64,000 nucleotides of DNA from Cylindrotheca closterium (lineage: Eukaryota > Bacillariophyta > Bacillariophyceae > Bacillariales > Bacillariaceae): NCBI GenBank assembly GCA_933822405.4, contig CAKOGP040001335.1, positions 425,544-489,543 of the forward strand, given 5' to 3'. Positions 10,712 to 21,247 of this stretch are shown here, in pieces. The notes below the pieces were generated by a model. The model made no database searches. It was not told the origin of the DNA and saw only the letters and a list, made by a program, of their open reading frames with translations. Made by a program: the position numbers and the translations under genes. Positions within the stretch are counted from its first letter, which is position 1; each line of letters begins with the position of its first letter.

Positions 10712-10999
10712 ATTGCAGGTTTTTGCGCGGCGACATGAAAAAGTTATGCAGGCGTTGAGATTATTTCGGGACGGCCGGGAAAATCAATATTTACTGTCAA
10801 GAATTGTATGCTAAATTTCTAATTTCCGGCCGTTCCCCTGAAGGTGGTCAGTCACACGAGTCGATTATGGCGCGTCAAAAGGGAATCTTTCAGAAACCAT
10901 GACAGAAACCTTCAACACCACATATCTGGTGTTCAGATCGCAGCCGGATGCACTCTGGATTTCTGTCATTGCGAGAGTCCATCTTTGCATCAGCAGAAT
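10712..10999. promoter_or_regulatory. Divergent promoter region (inferred)
   Basis: This 288-bp gap separates the starts of the minus-strand acidic protein and the plus-strand DUF4246 gene, so both promoters must lie within it or overlap the 5' ends. No individual box is called. Confidence 0.4.
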
Positions 11000-13120
11000 A
11001 TGACCCGATCCATGTTTGAGCTCCTCAATGAGCAACCCGCATTGGTTGCTGAAGTCTTGTCCTTCTTGATTGAAGATACCAATGGATTGGCCAAGATGCG
11101 AACCGTATCCAAGACTTGGGACAAAACCGTCATTCCGTATTGTCTTGACGGCCGTCGTTTTCTCAAGACTTGTGCACAATCCAAATATAACTTTATGGAA
11201 GAATTGGTGACTTTCGGTGAAAGCGCCTATGCTGGTCGGGTCTACAGTTTGACCAATGAAGAATCCTTCGAGTTTTTCATGCAAAGCGGCGACAAAACTG
11301 ATGGTTGGCTTCGAACTAATAAAATCATGTTCTTGCGAAATTACACATACAGTCGTCCGGACGATCTATTTGATGTGCCCAAACAAGAGAATTATTCCTT
11401 TCTGGAAAAGAGTGCTGAAGACTTCTCCAACTATTGTTCCACCCTTCAAAGTACCAGGTCTTGGGATGAGTTCAAGGCAACTGCCGAAATGGCTTACACA
11501 GAAGGATTCTTTCTCTCAGTGGAGGACCTTGAGAAAGCAAAATCAGAAGGAGCCAAAATTGATCTTCAAAAGGGAAGAGGAAGCGAATTCATGCCTATCA
11601 TTCTAACGGTGAAGCTTCCGCTGGACGAATACACTCCATTGCAAGCTGGATCCGCTACGATTGTTCTACTCAAGGCTAGAGTCAACAAAGAAGATGTTGT
11701 CCCAAAGTATGGATCTGGAAATGTCCCCAGTCTTCATCCTTTTTTGGAGTTTCGAGATCTTGTCGCCAAGCAAGGCGATGAATCTTATGTCTACCCCACC
11801 TATGCTGGATACAACCCAGTTCCCAGTGATGATGGAACCATGTCCTGCCAAGTTCCAGTCGCACTTCACTTGCGAGATGGCTTGCAGGAGCTGCTTTGGG
11901 ATTTCGAAACCACCGATTCGTATTTGCCCATAGAAGACCTGTGGCGAAAATGTCAAGAACAACCAGTCAAAGAAGGAGTGGCCATTGCCGATGGATTTGT
12001 TCCACAAGACTTGCATGTCAAACTCATGAAGGATATTGACGATTTCAATGCTAAGCAAATTGTCGATTATCATCCACATTCGAATAACACTGTGCGGGAC
12101 ATCGTTCATCCCGCGCTTTATTCGTACGTCAAGGGAGTCTCACCACTTTCCAAGTCGGAAGCAGAAATTGCTGCCCTGTCTCAGGATCCCAATGTTCCTG
12201 AAGAAGATCGAGTGGAATTGGCAGCGAAGGATTACTGGGGTCGACCCTATGAGGCTAGTTCCAAGTACCAATGGTTACCAACTTATTTCAGCATCGGCAA
12301 TGATGGCAGTTGTACCATTTGCGATTACATTAATAATTTAGTTCCCCGCACTGAGAACGAAGCCTTGTACGGATCCCTGGCACAACTCTTTTCGCAAGCG
12401 CTACCGTTGATCGAATCAGTTTATGGATACTGTCGTGTTATCAAAGAGGAACAGTACATTCGGATGGATGATGATAGTGAAATTTCTTATGATAGCGTGG
12501 ACCTAGAATCCATGGACGAGAAACCGGTGTCACTGAGAGGAAAGGAAATCCAAGTGGTGACCAAGATTGTAGACTATGAGCTTGGACCAGGCGAGACATA
12601 CGAAGGTGTCTGGCATGTGGAGGGAATGTCACACGAAGAGATTGTGGCGACTGCGATCTACTTTATTGATCGAGACGAGGAAATTAAGGGAGGGGACATT
12701 CTATTCAAGAGAGCCTTTCACAAGCAGGAAGCTATGTACATATTTTCTCATGTTGATCAAGTCCGGCCGCGGGAAATGGAAGATATCATTGATGAAGGTC
12801 TCATGCCGCTGGGCACCGTCGAAACTCGGCAAGGGAGACTCGTGGTGTTTCCAAACAGTCATGTGCACAAAGTGAGTGCGATCAAGAATGTTTCCACCGA
12901 ACAAGGCGGAGAAAAGAAGAAGCGACGCATCGTAGTGTTCTTCTTGATTAATCCAGAGCGGCGTATAGTCTCGACTCGAGAAGTTGCGGTGCAACAAGAG
13001 CATGCAGGTGGCACCATGAAGCGTGAGGATGCCTTGGAACACCGTTTGGCGTTGATGAAGGAACGAAAGTTTACAAAACAAGACTGGAATGTTCGTGACA
13101 TTGAACTGTGTGAGCACTAG
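11000..13120 (+). CDS. F-box-like protein with C-terminal DUF4246 (2OG-Fe(II) oxygenase-like)
   Basis: Single exon of 706 aa from the ATG at 11000; the frame is open from 10844 but begins there with GTG. The N-terminus (LVAEVLSFLIEDTNGLAKMR, then VSKTWD) looks like an F-box-type helix pair. The second half matches DUF4246: YQWLPTYFSIGNDG, YINNLVP, the WHVEGMSHEEIVATAIYF block, a GRLVVFPNSHVHKV block and a conserved Arg in RRIVVFFLINP. His in WHVEG, His in HVHKV and the later Arg fit the double-stranded beta-helix metal and 2-oxoglutarate positions. I infer an Fe(II)/2OG oxygenase-like enzyme coupled to a substrate-recruiting F-box-like head; the substrate is unknown. Confidence 0.8.
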   Translation: MTRSMFELLNEQPALVAEVLSFLIEDTNGLAKMRTVSKTWDKTVIPYCLDGRRFLKTCAQSKYNFMEELVTFGESAYAGRVYSLTNEESFEFFMQSGDKTDGWLRTNKIMFLRNYTYSRPDDLFDVPKQENYSFLEKSAEDFSNYCSTLQSTRSWDEFKATAEMAYTEGFFLSVEDLEKAKSEGAKIDLQKGRGSEFMPIILTVKLPLDEYTPLQAGSATIVLLKARVNKEDVVPKYGSGNVPSLHPFLEFRDLVAKQGDESYVYPTYAGYNPVPSDDGTMSCQVPVALHLRDGLQELLWDFETTDSYLPIEDLWRKCQEQPVKEGVAIADGFVPQDLHVKLMKDIDDFNAKQIVDYHPHSNNTVRDIVHPALYSYVKGVSPLSKSEAEIAALSQDPNVPEEDRVELAAKDYWGRPYEASSKYQWLPTYFSIGNDGSCTICDYINNLVPRTENEALYGSLAQLFSQALPLIESVYGYCRVIKEEQYIRMDDDSEISYDSVDLESMDEKPVSLRGKEIQVVTKIVDYELGPGETYEGVWHVEGMSHEEIVATAIYFIDRDEEIKGGDILFKRAFHKQEAMYIFSHVDQVRPREMEDIIDEGLMPLGTVETRQGRLVVFPNSHVHKVSAIKNVSTEQGGEKKKRRIVVFFLINPERRIVSTREVAVQQEHAGGTMKREDALEHRLALMKERKFTKQDWNVRDIELCEH

Positions 13121-13218
13121 CTAGTTGCATCGATACTAGTAGATTGATATAAACTAGGAGGAATGCGATTCCTCGGTATGAATATATATATTAGTACTTG
13201 TGCCATCAAAATCATTCG

Positions 13219-15495
13219 ATGGAGTCATCCATTATTCCCTACTTCTCCGATAGACGCGACTTTATTCCGTCAACACCCAAAACCATCGCATTTTTGCAAG
13301 AATCATCACTTGTCGCTGTTACAACACTGCAACAGATGACTGAGCTTGATGGAGAGGATGGTGCATCATTGCTAACATGGACTCGTTTGATTCTGATAAC
13401 TGCTGTATCGTTTTGGTGTCAAGCTGTGGTAACGGAAGAGAGGTAAATATCAGTCCTGACTGATTGACTCATTCAGTCTTGTTTCACGTCCATCGAACCG
13501 ATTTTCACCTTACACTCCTCGTTTCGTCGTTCTAATTATTTCAGGCTGGTTCCAGCTCTGAATGTGATTGCAGAACGTTTCAACATCTCCGATGATATTG
13601 CAGGTATGAAACAGCTTCCTAGGGAACATTGTTGTCATTTTTCACCTTGTCTTTTGGAAGTAACGCGTGATGTTTGGGTTTTCATCATCTTGGACATTCT
13701 AAAGAACTATCATTATTTCAATTTTGCTACTGCTACATCGTGGGGTCATTCTATATTATTCAGGCGCAACTCTAATGGCAGCAGGAGCCTCTTCTCCGGA
13801 ATTATTCTCTTCTTTTGTGGCTCTCTTCATTACTCACTCGGCAATGGGAATGGGAACCGTGAGTTATGCAGTATGATAAGCCAGGATGTTGTCAACACAG
13901 CTCACCTTTGGTCGCTTTCTTTAGATTGTTGGCTCGGAGATTTTCAATCAGTTGGTGATTTGTGCAGGTGCCGTTTATGCTTGTAAGTCGCACCACTCCT
14001 GCTATCATTTGGTTTGCTTCTGACGCGAGAGGCATCGTTCATGTCATTGATTAATCTTTCCTTCTTTCGCTTCCAACAATCACATTCGACAATGGAACGC
14101 ATATCGCGAACCATATTTCCACCCAAACAACAAACATTTTGTGCCTTTCATTTCAAAAGCCAAGTCAGGGAATCTCAAACTGGATCGCAAGATTGTCTTC
14201 CGAGAAGTTGGATTCTATGGCCTAGCGATTCTTCTCCTCTATATCGCACTGCAAGATGTGAGAGAGATACCAATTGGCAACGAAATAAGCGACGCCGAAG
14301 ATATGGAATTGGAAGAACGCATCTTCATTTCGTTCGGTGGGTCATTTATGATTTTAGCAGGGTACATTGCTTATGTTATGGTATGCGCCAACATGAAGAC
14401 TGTCGTGGCCTTCTTTGAGAAGCTACCAGTGCCTTCATGGAAGCGTATCTCTTATCAAGCGCTACCGAAAGAAGTAGAACTGAACGAAGAAGTGACGGTC
14501 GAAGAGAAAAAAGCAGAAGCTCATGATGATTTCAATGACGATAACTTGGCTATAGAGATGATTGCTTCAAAGCGCAGTGACGATTTAGATGGTATGTCAT
14601 GCGTTTACATGCTGATTCGTTTAGCTCTACATTCCTCATTTACTCATCCATCGAATGCTGTTCAGTCTCTTTGGCAACTGATCCAAACACGTCACTGGAG
14701 GAGGTGGTGGATCACGAGGGTACAGTCGTCAGCCACAGAAGACACCCACATTCAACTTTGGATAGTGATGACACGCTGCCAAATACTGAAAAAAAAGATC
14801 ATTACGAAGACCACCAGGACCACACATCTTTGATTGCTTTCCCCACAAATTCCCCTGGGTTGCAGATCTTCTTATACTTTTTCCTACTGCCACTCCGATA
14901 TGCCATGCATTTGACCATCCCAGACGTGAATGGCCCACAACGAGATGGAGCACTCGACAAAAATTATCGTGCTTATCTAGCAACCTTTCAATGTTTGCTG
15001 TGGCTGGTCATGGGTAGCTATGCCATGGTTGCATCTTTGGAAAGTCTCGCAAAGCTACTGAATGTACCAGATTCGGTTGTTGGAGTTACAGTTTCGGCGG
15101 CGGGTACGTCACTCCCCAACTATATTGCATCCAAGATTGCAGCAGAAAAGGGCCTTGGAAATCAAGCTGTATCCAATGCGTTCGGGTCCAACACTTTCAA
15201 TATCCTGGTTGGCCTTGGTCTGCCATGGACTCTTTACACGAGCTTTGCCACTGGATTCGAGCCGTACAATGATCTTCGAAACGACGATATCATTGAATCC
15301 ATTGTCATTCTTGCCATTGTCCTACTTGTCTTTGTGGTGTTAATGGCCATGAGCGACTATGTCTTGTATCGGTGGCATGGACATCTTTTTGCGGTCATGT
15401 ATGCTGGATATTTGGGATTGGTTGTATTTCAGAATTGGGATTGGGACTTTCGAGTCGAGGAAGCACAAGCCGCAGTGGATAATGTGGTACCATGA
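13219..15495 (+). CDS. K+-dependent Na+/Ca2+ exchanger (NCKX/SLC24 type)
   Basis: Six exons: 13219-13442, 13545-13603, 13764-13858, 13925-13982, 14160-14591 and 14666-15495, giving 565 aa. All junctions are GT-AG and keep phase. Alpha-1 repeat: GATLMAAGASSPELFSSF then GTIVGSEIFNQLVICAGA. Alpha-2 repeat: VTVSAAGTSLPNYIASK then VSNAFGSNTFNILVGLG. About ten hydrophobic segments flank a charged cytosolic loop (roughly residues 230-330) rich in Glu, Asp and His. The protein antiports Ca2+ (with K+) against Na+ across a cell or internal membrane. Only 98 bp separate it from the preceding gene, so its promoter must be very short or overlap that gene's 3' end. Exon 5's acceptor (TTTCAAAAG) is weak but is the only one giving SKSGNLKLDRK in frame. 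Confidence 0.93.
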
Positions 15496-15723
15496 AGATG
15501 ATTCAGCAAACTGTTGGAGATAGCAACTGGCCGAAGGCATTAAGCCAGAGGCTAGTCAAAATAAGAGGCATTAACCACAGCACGAGGACGATCATAGCAT
15601 GCAATGGGATGCCCAATTTCATCACAAGTCGTTTGTGAATAAACAGAGTACGAAAGGAACCACTTGGGGGCATCGGCATGCAGTCACTTGCCGCAGGCTG
15701 TACAACGTAGTATAGCTTCCAGT

Positions 15724-16941
15724 TCATTTTTTCACAATCTTCCCATCAGGTAGAATAGAAAGATCGGGGTGGTGCTTGGCAAAGACATGTGGATGGGACC
15801 GGGCTAGACTCTTGAATGTATTCTCTCCTACAGATGTGAGCATGGTATTGTTGGGTCGCCGCCAATGCTTTTTCGGTGCATTCCCAATCGCATTGTTTTC
15901 ATCGGTAGAATGCACGATGATGGGTCTATCCCACTGCAAATGTTCCACGGATGACTCTTCCAACGGTTCCATGGTCGCCGACAAGCAGGGATTATAAAAT
16001 AGTGGAAGAGATATTCTTGGTTTGCGGGTCCGAGACTTCATCAGCACTCGGTGTGGAGTTGCCAAAAAGTACCCTCGGCTCCAGGTTTCCGCCTGCTCCC
16101 CCAAGTTGCAAATGAGCACATTTGTACCATGATGAGTTGGCACGTTGATCCATTCTCCCTGCGAAAACACTTGTAGTCCACCGTCTCCTTCTTCGTTGTC
16201 TTGTAATACAAGTGTCAAAAAGTTGGTATCCGTGTGGGCTCCTACACCCTGGATGGGAGATGGACTCCGTGATCGGTCGTTGGATGATTCATTCTTGCTG
16301 GAATGATCATTTGTTGGATAGGATATCATCTTGATGGCCCAATGTGGTACCTCACCTTCACGATAGCAATCATTGCTGATTTCGTCAGAAAGACTAGAAG
16401 AATTGAATTTGTGCTGCAATACTTTGGGATCCAAACCCATGGCCAAGCATAATGAATCTCGTAGACAATCGGCAACCTGACAAACATTTTGAACGTAGTC
16501 CATCGTTTTAGTTTGAAGTGATGGTTGGAACGAAGTTGGCCATGGATTTGGCGCACTTTTGAGACGATGGTAGGCTGGCCATGCTTTGGTGTAGAAATTG
16601 TTAGTAGCAGATGATTCTGGAGCATGCAATGGATATTCGACCGCGTATTCAATCTGCTCTCGATGATCCAGTTGTCCTGCCGTATTCTCCACGCCCAGGG
16701 GCATGTACCCACGAAAGGCAGGATTCTGCTCGTAAGATATCATTTTCTTTTCGTCCATGGGGCGCTGGAAGAATTGTCGTCCTTCGTCCAAGACTTCCTT
16801 GGGTAGTTGGTTGGGTGTCATGTTGTGCTTTAGCAAGAAAAAGCCAACATTGTGACATGCTTTTCGTAGTTCTTCGACGAAGGCAGAGCGATTGCTGTGA
16901 TACAATGCAATGTCCAATAAAGGGATGGAATTGGATTTCAT
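15724..16941 (-). CDS. 2-oxoglutarate/Fe(II) dioxygenase, isopenicillin-N-synthase-like
   Basis: Single exon of 405 aa, ATG at 16941, in a normal length range for the family. The N-terminal DIOX_N region is clear (IPLLDIALYHSNRSAFVEEL, then VGFFLLKHN). The catalytic core has the metal-binding GVGAHTDTNFLTLVLQD (His and Asp), the distal His in ATPHRVL, and the 2OG-binding Arg-x-Ser in RISLPLFYNP. There is no obvious targeting peptide, so it is probably cytosolic. The insertion between the N-terminal and catalytic parts (a Ser/Asn-rich loop before PSPIQG) is longer than usual. The substrate is unknown. It lies tail-to-tail with the exchanger gene (228 bp apart). Confidence 0.9.
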   Translation of the reverse strand: MKSNSIPLLDIALYHSNRSAFVEELRKACHNVGFFLLKHNMTPNQLPKEVLDEGRQFFQRPMDEKKMISYEQNPAFRGYMPLGVENTAGQLDHREQIEYAVEYPLHAPESSATNNFYTKAWPAYHRLKSAPNPWPTSFQPSLQTKTMDYVQNVCQVADCLRDSLCLAMGLDPKVLQHKFNSSSLSDEISNDCYREGEVPHWAIKMISYPTNDHSSKNESSNDRSRSPSPIQGVGAHTDTNFLTLVLQDNEEGDGGLQVFSQGEWINVPTHHGTNVLICNLGEQAETWSRGYFLATPHRVLMKSRTRKPRISLPLFYNPCLSATMEPLEESSVEHLQWDRPIIVHSTDENNAIGNAPKKHWRRPNNTMLTSVGENTFKSLARSHPHVFAKHHPDLSILPDGKIVKK

Positions 16942-17221
16942 TATGCTGTATCAAGTCCGCGTCAAAATATAAAAGATATTGTCATATATATGCAATGATG
17001 ATGACGATGACGATGATGATGACAGTAAGAATATGATGGGCGTCAGAGTTACTCCGGTTAGTCAAAGTGGTGACGTCATTGGCACCACATCGCATCGCAT
17101 CTCAGATCTTACATGCTGTATTTCATCTCGTCATCATCATCATCATCATCGCACCTTCGTAACACAACACGACAACGAGACGATTCCGCTGCGGCTCTAC
17201 GATTCAAAATCTCTTGTTACG
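16942..17221. promoter_or_regulatory. Divergent promoter region with CAT/GAT simple repeats
   Basis: Shared 280-bp upstream region of the dioxygenase (minus) and the fibrillin gene (plus). It holds two trinucleotide tracts: GATGAC/GATGAT near 16994-17023 and (CAT)n near 17130-17152. Confidence 0.4.
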
Positions 17222-18136
17222 ATGAAATCTGTGCTTGCAATCCTGATATTAGGCCTGACGACCGGCCGTTCAGATGCGCTTTCCTTGCCATCATCAAAAT
17301 CATCAGTACCAGGCAGTAGGACAATAAGCAATAAGAACGACAACCAAATCTCCTCGGAAATGAATACTCTGCATTCTCGACGTTCTGTCCTCGGTGTTGT
17401 CATTGGATCCATGCTACTTCCAAGTGTCGTCTCGTCATCACCAGCCTTTGCCGAAGATGCAGCAAACGGCACCACGCCTACATTTGTATCTACAGGAGCG
17501 GCAGCGGCTCGAGAAAACCTCCTCTCTGCCATTCAACAGGGCAAGCCCGATGCCGAAGTTCTTGCCGCTATTGATCGATTGAAGCCCTTCAATCCACTGC
17601 CACCGACATCATCGACAGCGGCGAAGAGCTTGGAAGGAGAATGGAGACTGCTGTGGTCCATCAATGATGATTTTTCTCCTCTTTTGAGACTACCCAAACC
17701 ATTCAAGCCCAACTCGTTTCAGTATTTTGGACCGATTGCGGCTGCCGAAGTTGGAGAAGGTCGGGTCGCTCAAGGATTGACTAGTGGACTCTTGGGAAAT
17801 TCTCAGTTGTGGTTGTCTTCGGGGACAGAACCACTGCCATACAAAACTGTGGAAAGTGGTAACGCTCCTTATCGATTGGAAATTGAACCTCCCTTTCGAT
17901 TCCAACTTGGAGGTAGGCTGGGGACTAACCAGCCAAAGAGAATGATAGTCGAAGCTGGAAACGATGCGGATTTCCGTAAGGTCAATGCCCGAACGAAAGA
18001 AGCGCAATTGGCTGGCAAGAATGTATACGAACAAATATATGTGGAATCCAAAGGCAAGGGGTCGCTGCGCATATCCACGATCACGGAAGGTGATCCGGCT
18101 ATTATTGGTACAATTCTCATTCATGAGAAGATGTAG
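17222..18136 (+). CDS. PAP/fibrillin-domain protein with tripartite thylakoid-lumen presequence
   Basis: Single exon of 304 aa from the ATG at 17222; the open frame upstream begins at TTG and is mostly Asp and His simple repeat. The presequence has three parts: an ER signal (MKSVLAILILGLTTGRSDAL), a Ser/Thr/Asn-rich plastid transit stretch, and a Tat-type thylakoid signal with SRRSVLG, a hydrophobic run and the cleavage site PAFA before EDA. The mature part carries the plastid-lipid-associated fold: SLEGEWRLLWSIND, FQYFGPI, VGEGRVAQGL, and a C-terminal strand with GSLRISTITEGDPAIIGTIL. It probably binds hydrophobic ligands (quinones, carotenoids or lipids) in the thylakoid lumen; the ligand is inferred only. 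Confidence 0.85.
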   Translation: MKSVLAILILGLTTGRSDALSLPSSKSSVPGSRTISNKNDNQISSEMNTLHSRRSVLGVVIGSMLLPSVVSSSPAFAEDAANGTTPTFVSTGAAAARENLLSAIQQGKPDAEVLAAIDRLKPFNPLPPTSSTAAKSLEGEWRLLWSINDDFSPLLRLPKPFKPNSFQYFGPIAAAEVGEGRVAQGLTSGLLGNSQLWLSSGTEPLPYKTVESGNAPYRLEIEPPFRFQLGGRLGTNQPKRMIVEAGNDADFRKVNARTKEAQLAGKNVYEQIYVESKGKGSLRISTITEGDPAIIGTILIHEKM

Positions 18137-18321
18137 GAGTATTGTCTTTGTCTAAGTAGGGAATATGTTGCCCTTGGACGGATGCCACGAGCAGCATGCG
18201 CCTCAACACGAACCATCATTCCCCAAAGCAACCAATGTTGCAAGTGCTCATGGATTTATTATAAGTACGACTTTGCTTATATAATAACTTGTTGTAAAAC
18301 ATATGGATACAGGTTCTGTGG

Positions 18322-19341
18322 TTAGTTCTCCCCCGCCCTTGAGGATGTGCTGTATCGCTTCACCATTGCTTTCCAAAGGTTTCCCTTCTGTCTCCCTCGC
18401 TTTACACTGGTACGGAGGGTACTTCCGTCTTCTTTCGCAGTCCTACTATCCCCATTTGATGGGGCGACTGCCTTGGAAGGACGTGGCCGATAGGCAAACT
18501 CTTCAGTGATTTGGCCAGCATGATCAATTGAGATCGACGATCGGCGATGCTTTCGAGACCTTGGTCGCGTTGTCGTCGATACGCTTTCTTCTTTTGGATT
18601 GACAAATTTACGAGTCCGATCGCTTCTAGAACGATCAACCAATGGTTGTGATAATGAGGATGGTGTAATCTGTTGTTTCACGTCAACAAAACCATTGGAA
18701 GACTTTGGAGCATCTTCAGTCGATTTCGACTTTTTACTTTGATGCGCCCTCGATGGCCTGCGTGGTTTTCGTCGATGCTCCTTGATGGTTTTGTTACCGG
18801 CTTGTTCCTGATGCAGACTTTCCTTGGGAATATCATCACTTTGGGCGGCTTTAAGCCGTTCCACGCGTTTGGTGATTTCTTTTCGAGAAAAGTACTGCTT
18901 TTGCTTGGAAACGATGTACTCTAGTGCTGCGATTTCGTTCTTCAAGTTGGACTCGGCGTCAGTAGATGAACCAAAATCTGCATCGCTCATGTCTGATACT
19001 TTGCTGTGTTGAGAACGGCAAGAAATAAGTGGATCCGCTTGCAAAGCCGTGGGCTTCTTTGTCAACGAATCAGTTAGTAAGTCATTCTTTTCAACTTTGC
19101 ACTCAGAGAATGAGAGCGATTTTTCTTCAATGTCAGACGAATTGGCTGACATCACCTCATAGGATGACTCTGTACAATACGATGTGTTCTCAGTTAAGCC
19201 CAACAGATCCTCTTCTTCATTGAGCAAAACATTTTTCACATGAATCGATGCGCATTTCAATTTCTCATCAGACTTGTTCGCAAAGGCTTGTTTTGAAACA
19301 GTTCTGCTGGTCACAAGGGCTTTGGGGCTATATCTTTCCAT
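18322..19341 (-). CDS. Disordered Ser/Lys-rich protein, tandem paralog A
   Basis: Single exon of 339 aa, ATG at 19341. It is clearly paralogous to the next gene upstream (19719-20777): shared blocks include SRTVSKQ, SYCTESSYE, NSSDIEE, AALEYIVSKQKQYFSRKEI, RRKPRRPSR, SIDHAGQITEEF and YRPRPSK. The central block around residues 130-170 is a predicted coiled helix; the rest is disordered, with basic clusters that could be nuclear localisation signals. This copy has one SIDHAGQ motif and a unique basic C-terminal tail (SVKRGRQKGNLWKAMVKRYS). No known family. Confidence 0.7.
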   Translation of the reverse strand: MERYSPKALVTSRTVSKQAFANKSDEKLKCASIHVKNVLLNEEEDLLGLTENTSYCTESSYEVMSANSSDIEEKSLSFSECKVEKNDLLTDSLTKKPTALQADPLISCRSQHSKVSDMSDADFGSSTDAESNLKNEIAALEYIVSKQKQYFSRKEITKRVERLKAAQSDDIPKESLHQEQAGNKTIKEHRRKPRRPSRAHQSKKSKSTEDAPKSSNGFVDVKQQITPSSLSQPLVDRSRSDRTRKFVNPKEESVSTTTRPRSRKHRRSSISIDHAGQITEEFAYRPRPSKAVAPSNGDSRTAKEDGSTLRTSVKRGRQKGNLWKAMVKRYSTSSRAGEN

Positions 19342-19638
19342 ACTTTTGATATTGTTGGATGTATAATAATGATGATTGTGATTCTGGTATTCTCAGAATT
19401 TGCGTTTGGATGAACAACGAGGCACTTTTGTCAGTCGCGTGCGCTGTGAAACAAAAACGCGCCACCAAAAACTGCGTTTGACATACGAGGCACGTGTGCA
19501 ATACATTTGCTTTCGCAGCTTCACTCTAAGTAAAGAAACGCCCTTTTTATTTTACTGAATATTTCTTTTTCAATTTACTTATTATTTTTAAAAAAAATAT
19601 CATGTAGACATATATATACACCAGTTTGCCAGTCGCGC

Positions 19639-19661
19639 GTACACGTACCAGGTACGTGTAC
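19639..19661. repeat. Near-perfect palindrome between the tandem paralogs
   Basis: An 11-bp perfect inverted repeat with a single-base centre (GTACACGTACC / GGTACGTGTAC), just 3' of paralog B. Many intergenic gaps in this window carry related GGTACC/ACCGGT palindromes. Confidence 0.8.
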
Positions 19662-19718
19662 TGTACCCTGTGAAGCAGACGTGCCATACAAAATACAATC
19701 GCGCCAATGGGGAGAATT

Positions 19719-20777
19719 TTACAGGACACCTGTCTTGGAAGGACGAGGCCGATACACAAATTCCTCAACAATTAAGCCGGCATGATCATCAATTGAGACA
19801 AATGAAGAAACGTTTCCCTTGCGTCCCATTCGCTTCATACGGGCGGCATCAAGGGGACTTTCAGCAGGTTCTTTCGTATTTCCTGTCTTGGAAGGATCAT
19901 GGGGCTGTTCTTCAATGATTTGACCGGCATGATCAATTGATACAAAGGACGGACGATGCTTTCGACAGCTTGGTCTCATTGTTGTGAAGATGCCTTTTTC
20001 TTTTGAATTAGAAGTCTTACGAGTCCGAACGCTGCTAGGGCTGTCAATCCATTTTTGTGATGATAGGGATTGTGTACTCTGTTGCATTAAAGCCAGCACA
20101 AACCCATCGGAAGACTTTGGAGCATCTTCACCGGGCGATCGTGACTTTTTACTTCGATGCTTTCTCGAAGGCTTTCGTGGTTTTCGCCGACTTTTCTTGG
20201 TGTTTCTGTTGCCGAATTGTGCTCGATAAGAATTTTCTCTTAGCATATCGTCTTGGGCAGCTTTAAGCCGTCCCAAACGATTGGAGATTTCTGTTTTGGA
20301 GAAGAAGTACTTCCTATGCTTGGAGACGATATACTCTATTGCTGCGATTTCTTGCTTCAAATTGTTCGCAGTGCCGTGGAAAGAATCATAATCTGCGTCA
20401 GTTATGTCTGAGACTTTGCTGTGATGAGAACAACAAGAAATAATGGGGCCCTCAGGCAAACTGGTAGCCTGCGTCGACGAATCAATAACTTCTTCTTGGC
20501 CCTTCTTTTCTTCCAATGGTGATTTAGAGTCAGAAGGAGACAGCGAGATTTCCTCAATATCAGACGAATTGACTGAAATTTCTTCATAGGACGACTCGGT
20601 GCAATAGGATGAGTTCTCAGTTATGTCCCACAGCCCCTCTTCTACATTGTGCAAAAGGCTTTTCATACAAAACGACGAGCTATTCAATTTCTCATCGAAA
20701 TTGTTCGAAAAGTCTTGTTTTGAAACAGTCCTACTGGGTACACGTACGACGGCTTTGGTGGTGTATTTTTTCATCAT
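19719..20777 (-). CDS. Disordered Ser/Lys-rich protein, tandem paralog B
   Basis: Single exon of 352 aa, ATG-ATG at 20777. Same architecture as its neighbour downstream: acidic Ser-rich N-terminus, helical AIEYIVSKHRKYFFSKTEI block, and basic RRKPRKPSRKHRSKK cluster. The SIDHAGQ-type motif is present twice here (FVSIDHAGQIIEEQ and FVSIDDHAGLIVEEF), against once in the other copy, and the protein ends soon after YRPRPSK. The upstream non-coding sequence is also similar between the two copies, so the duplication included the promoter. The function is unknown. Confidence 0.7.
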   Translation of the reverse strand: MMKKYTTKAVVRVPSRTVSKQDFSNNFDEKLNSSSFCMKSLLHNVEEGLWDITENSSYCTESSYEEISVNSSDIEEISLSPSDSKSPLEEKKGQEEVIDSSTQATSLPEGPIISCCSHHSKVSDITDADYDSFHGTANNLKQEIAAIEYIVSKHRKYFFSKTEISNRLGRLKAAQDDMLRENSYRAQFGNRNTKKSRRKPRKPSRKHRSKKSRSPGEDAPKSSDGFVLALMQQSTQSLSSQKWIDSPSSVRTRKTSNSKEKGIFTTMRPSCRKHRPSFVSIDHAGQIIEEQPHDPSKTGNTKEPAESPLDAARMKRMGRKGNVSSFVSIDDHAGLIVEEFVYRPRPSKTGVL

Positions 20778-21247
20778 CTCGATATTGCTGAATTGTACAA
20801 TGGTAATTGTGAGTGTGGTTTTCTCAGCGGAGTTTTTTTATGACCAAAACAGTTTGTGAATCGCATGCACTGAAACAACTATCTTGGTAACCAGTACGCT
20901 ACGCGTCACCACCCAGATTCCTTCTGCTCGGTGATGTCAAGGGAAATGATTTCGCTTTCCCGACCTAGAAATAGAGGACGGCAGCGATGATCATTTCGCT
21001 GGATATTTTCGAGTCATTTTACAGGCGGACCAAGACCGTTTTCCAGTCGCATGCAGCGTAAACAAGAAGCGCGACCATTCCAAACACAAAAAGTCCACTG
21101 TTGGTCGCGAAGAGAAAACATGGGGATGCTGCCGAAACGATACAATGTTGGGGAAAGCCTTGCACTACTCAGCGCTCTATTTTATCAAAAGACAGTTAGA
21201 TGCCTCCTTGACAAAGCAGGCATATCTTAAAATTAAAATGCGGGCTC
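20778..21247. other. Intergenic, partly duplicated promoter sequence
   Basis: The first 100 bases resemble the sequence upstream of paralog A (TTCTCAG followed by a degenerate CGCATGC/CGCGTGC and GAAACAA). The rest holds no recognisable feature. Confidence 0.4.

Noticed and set aside
10844..10999. Extended N-terminus of the DUF4246 protein
   Set aside because: The extension begins with GTG and has UTR-like composition; the ATG at 11000 starts the F-box-like region.
16979..17221. Extended N-terminus of the fibrillin protein with poly-Asp and poly-His
   Set aside because: It begins with TTG and consists of simple repeats; it would bury the signal peptide that starts at 17222.
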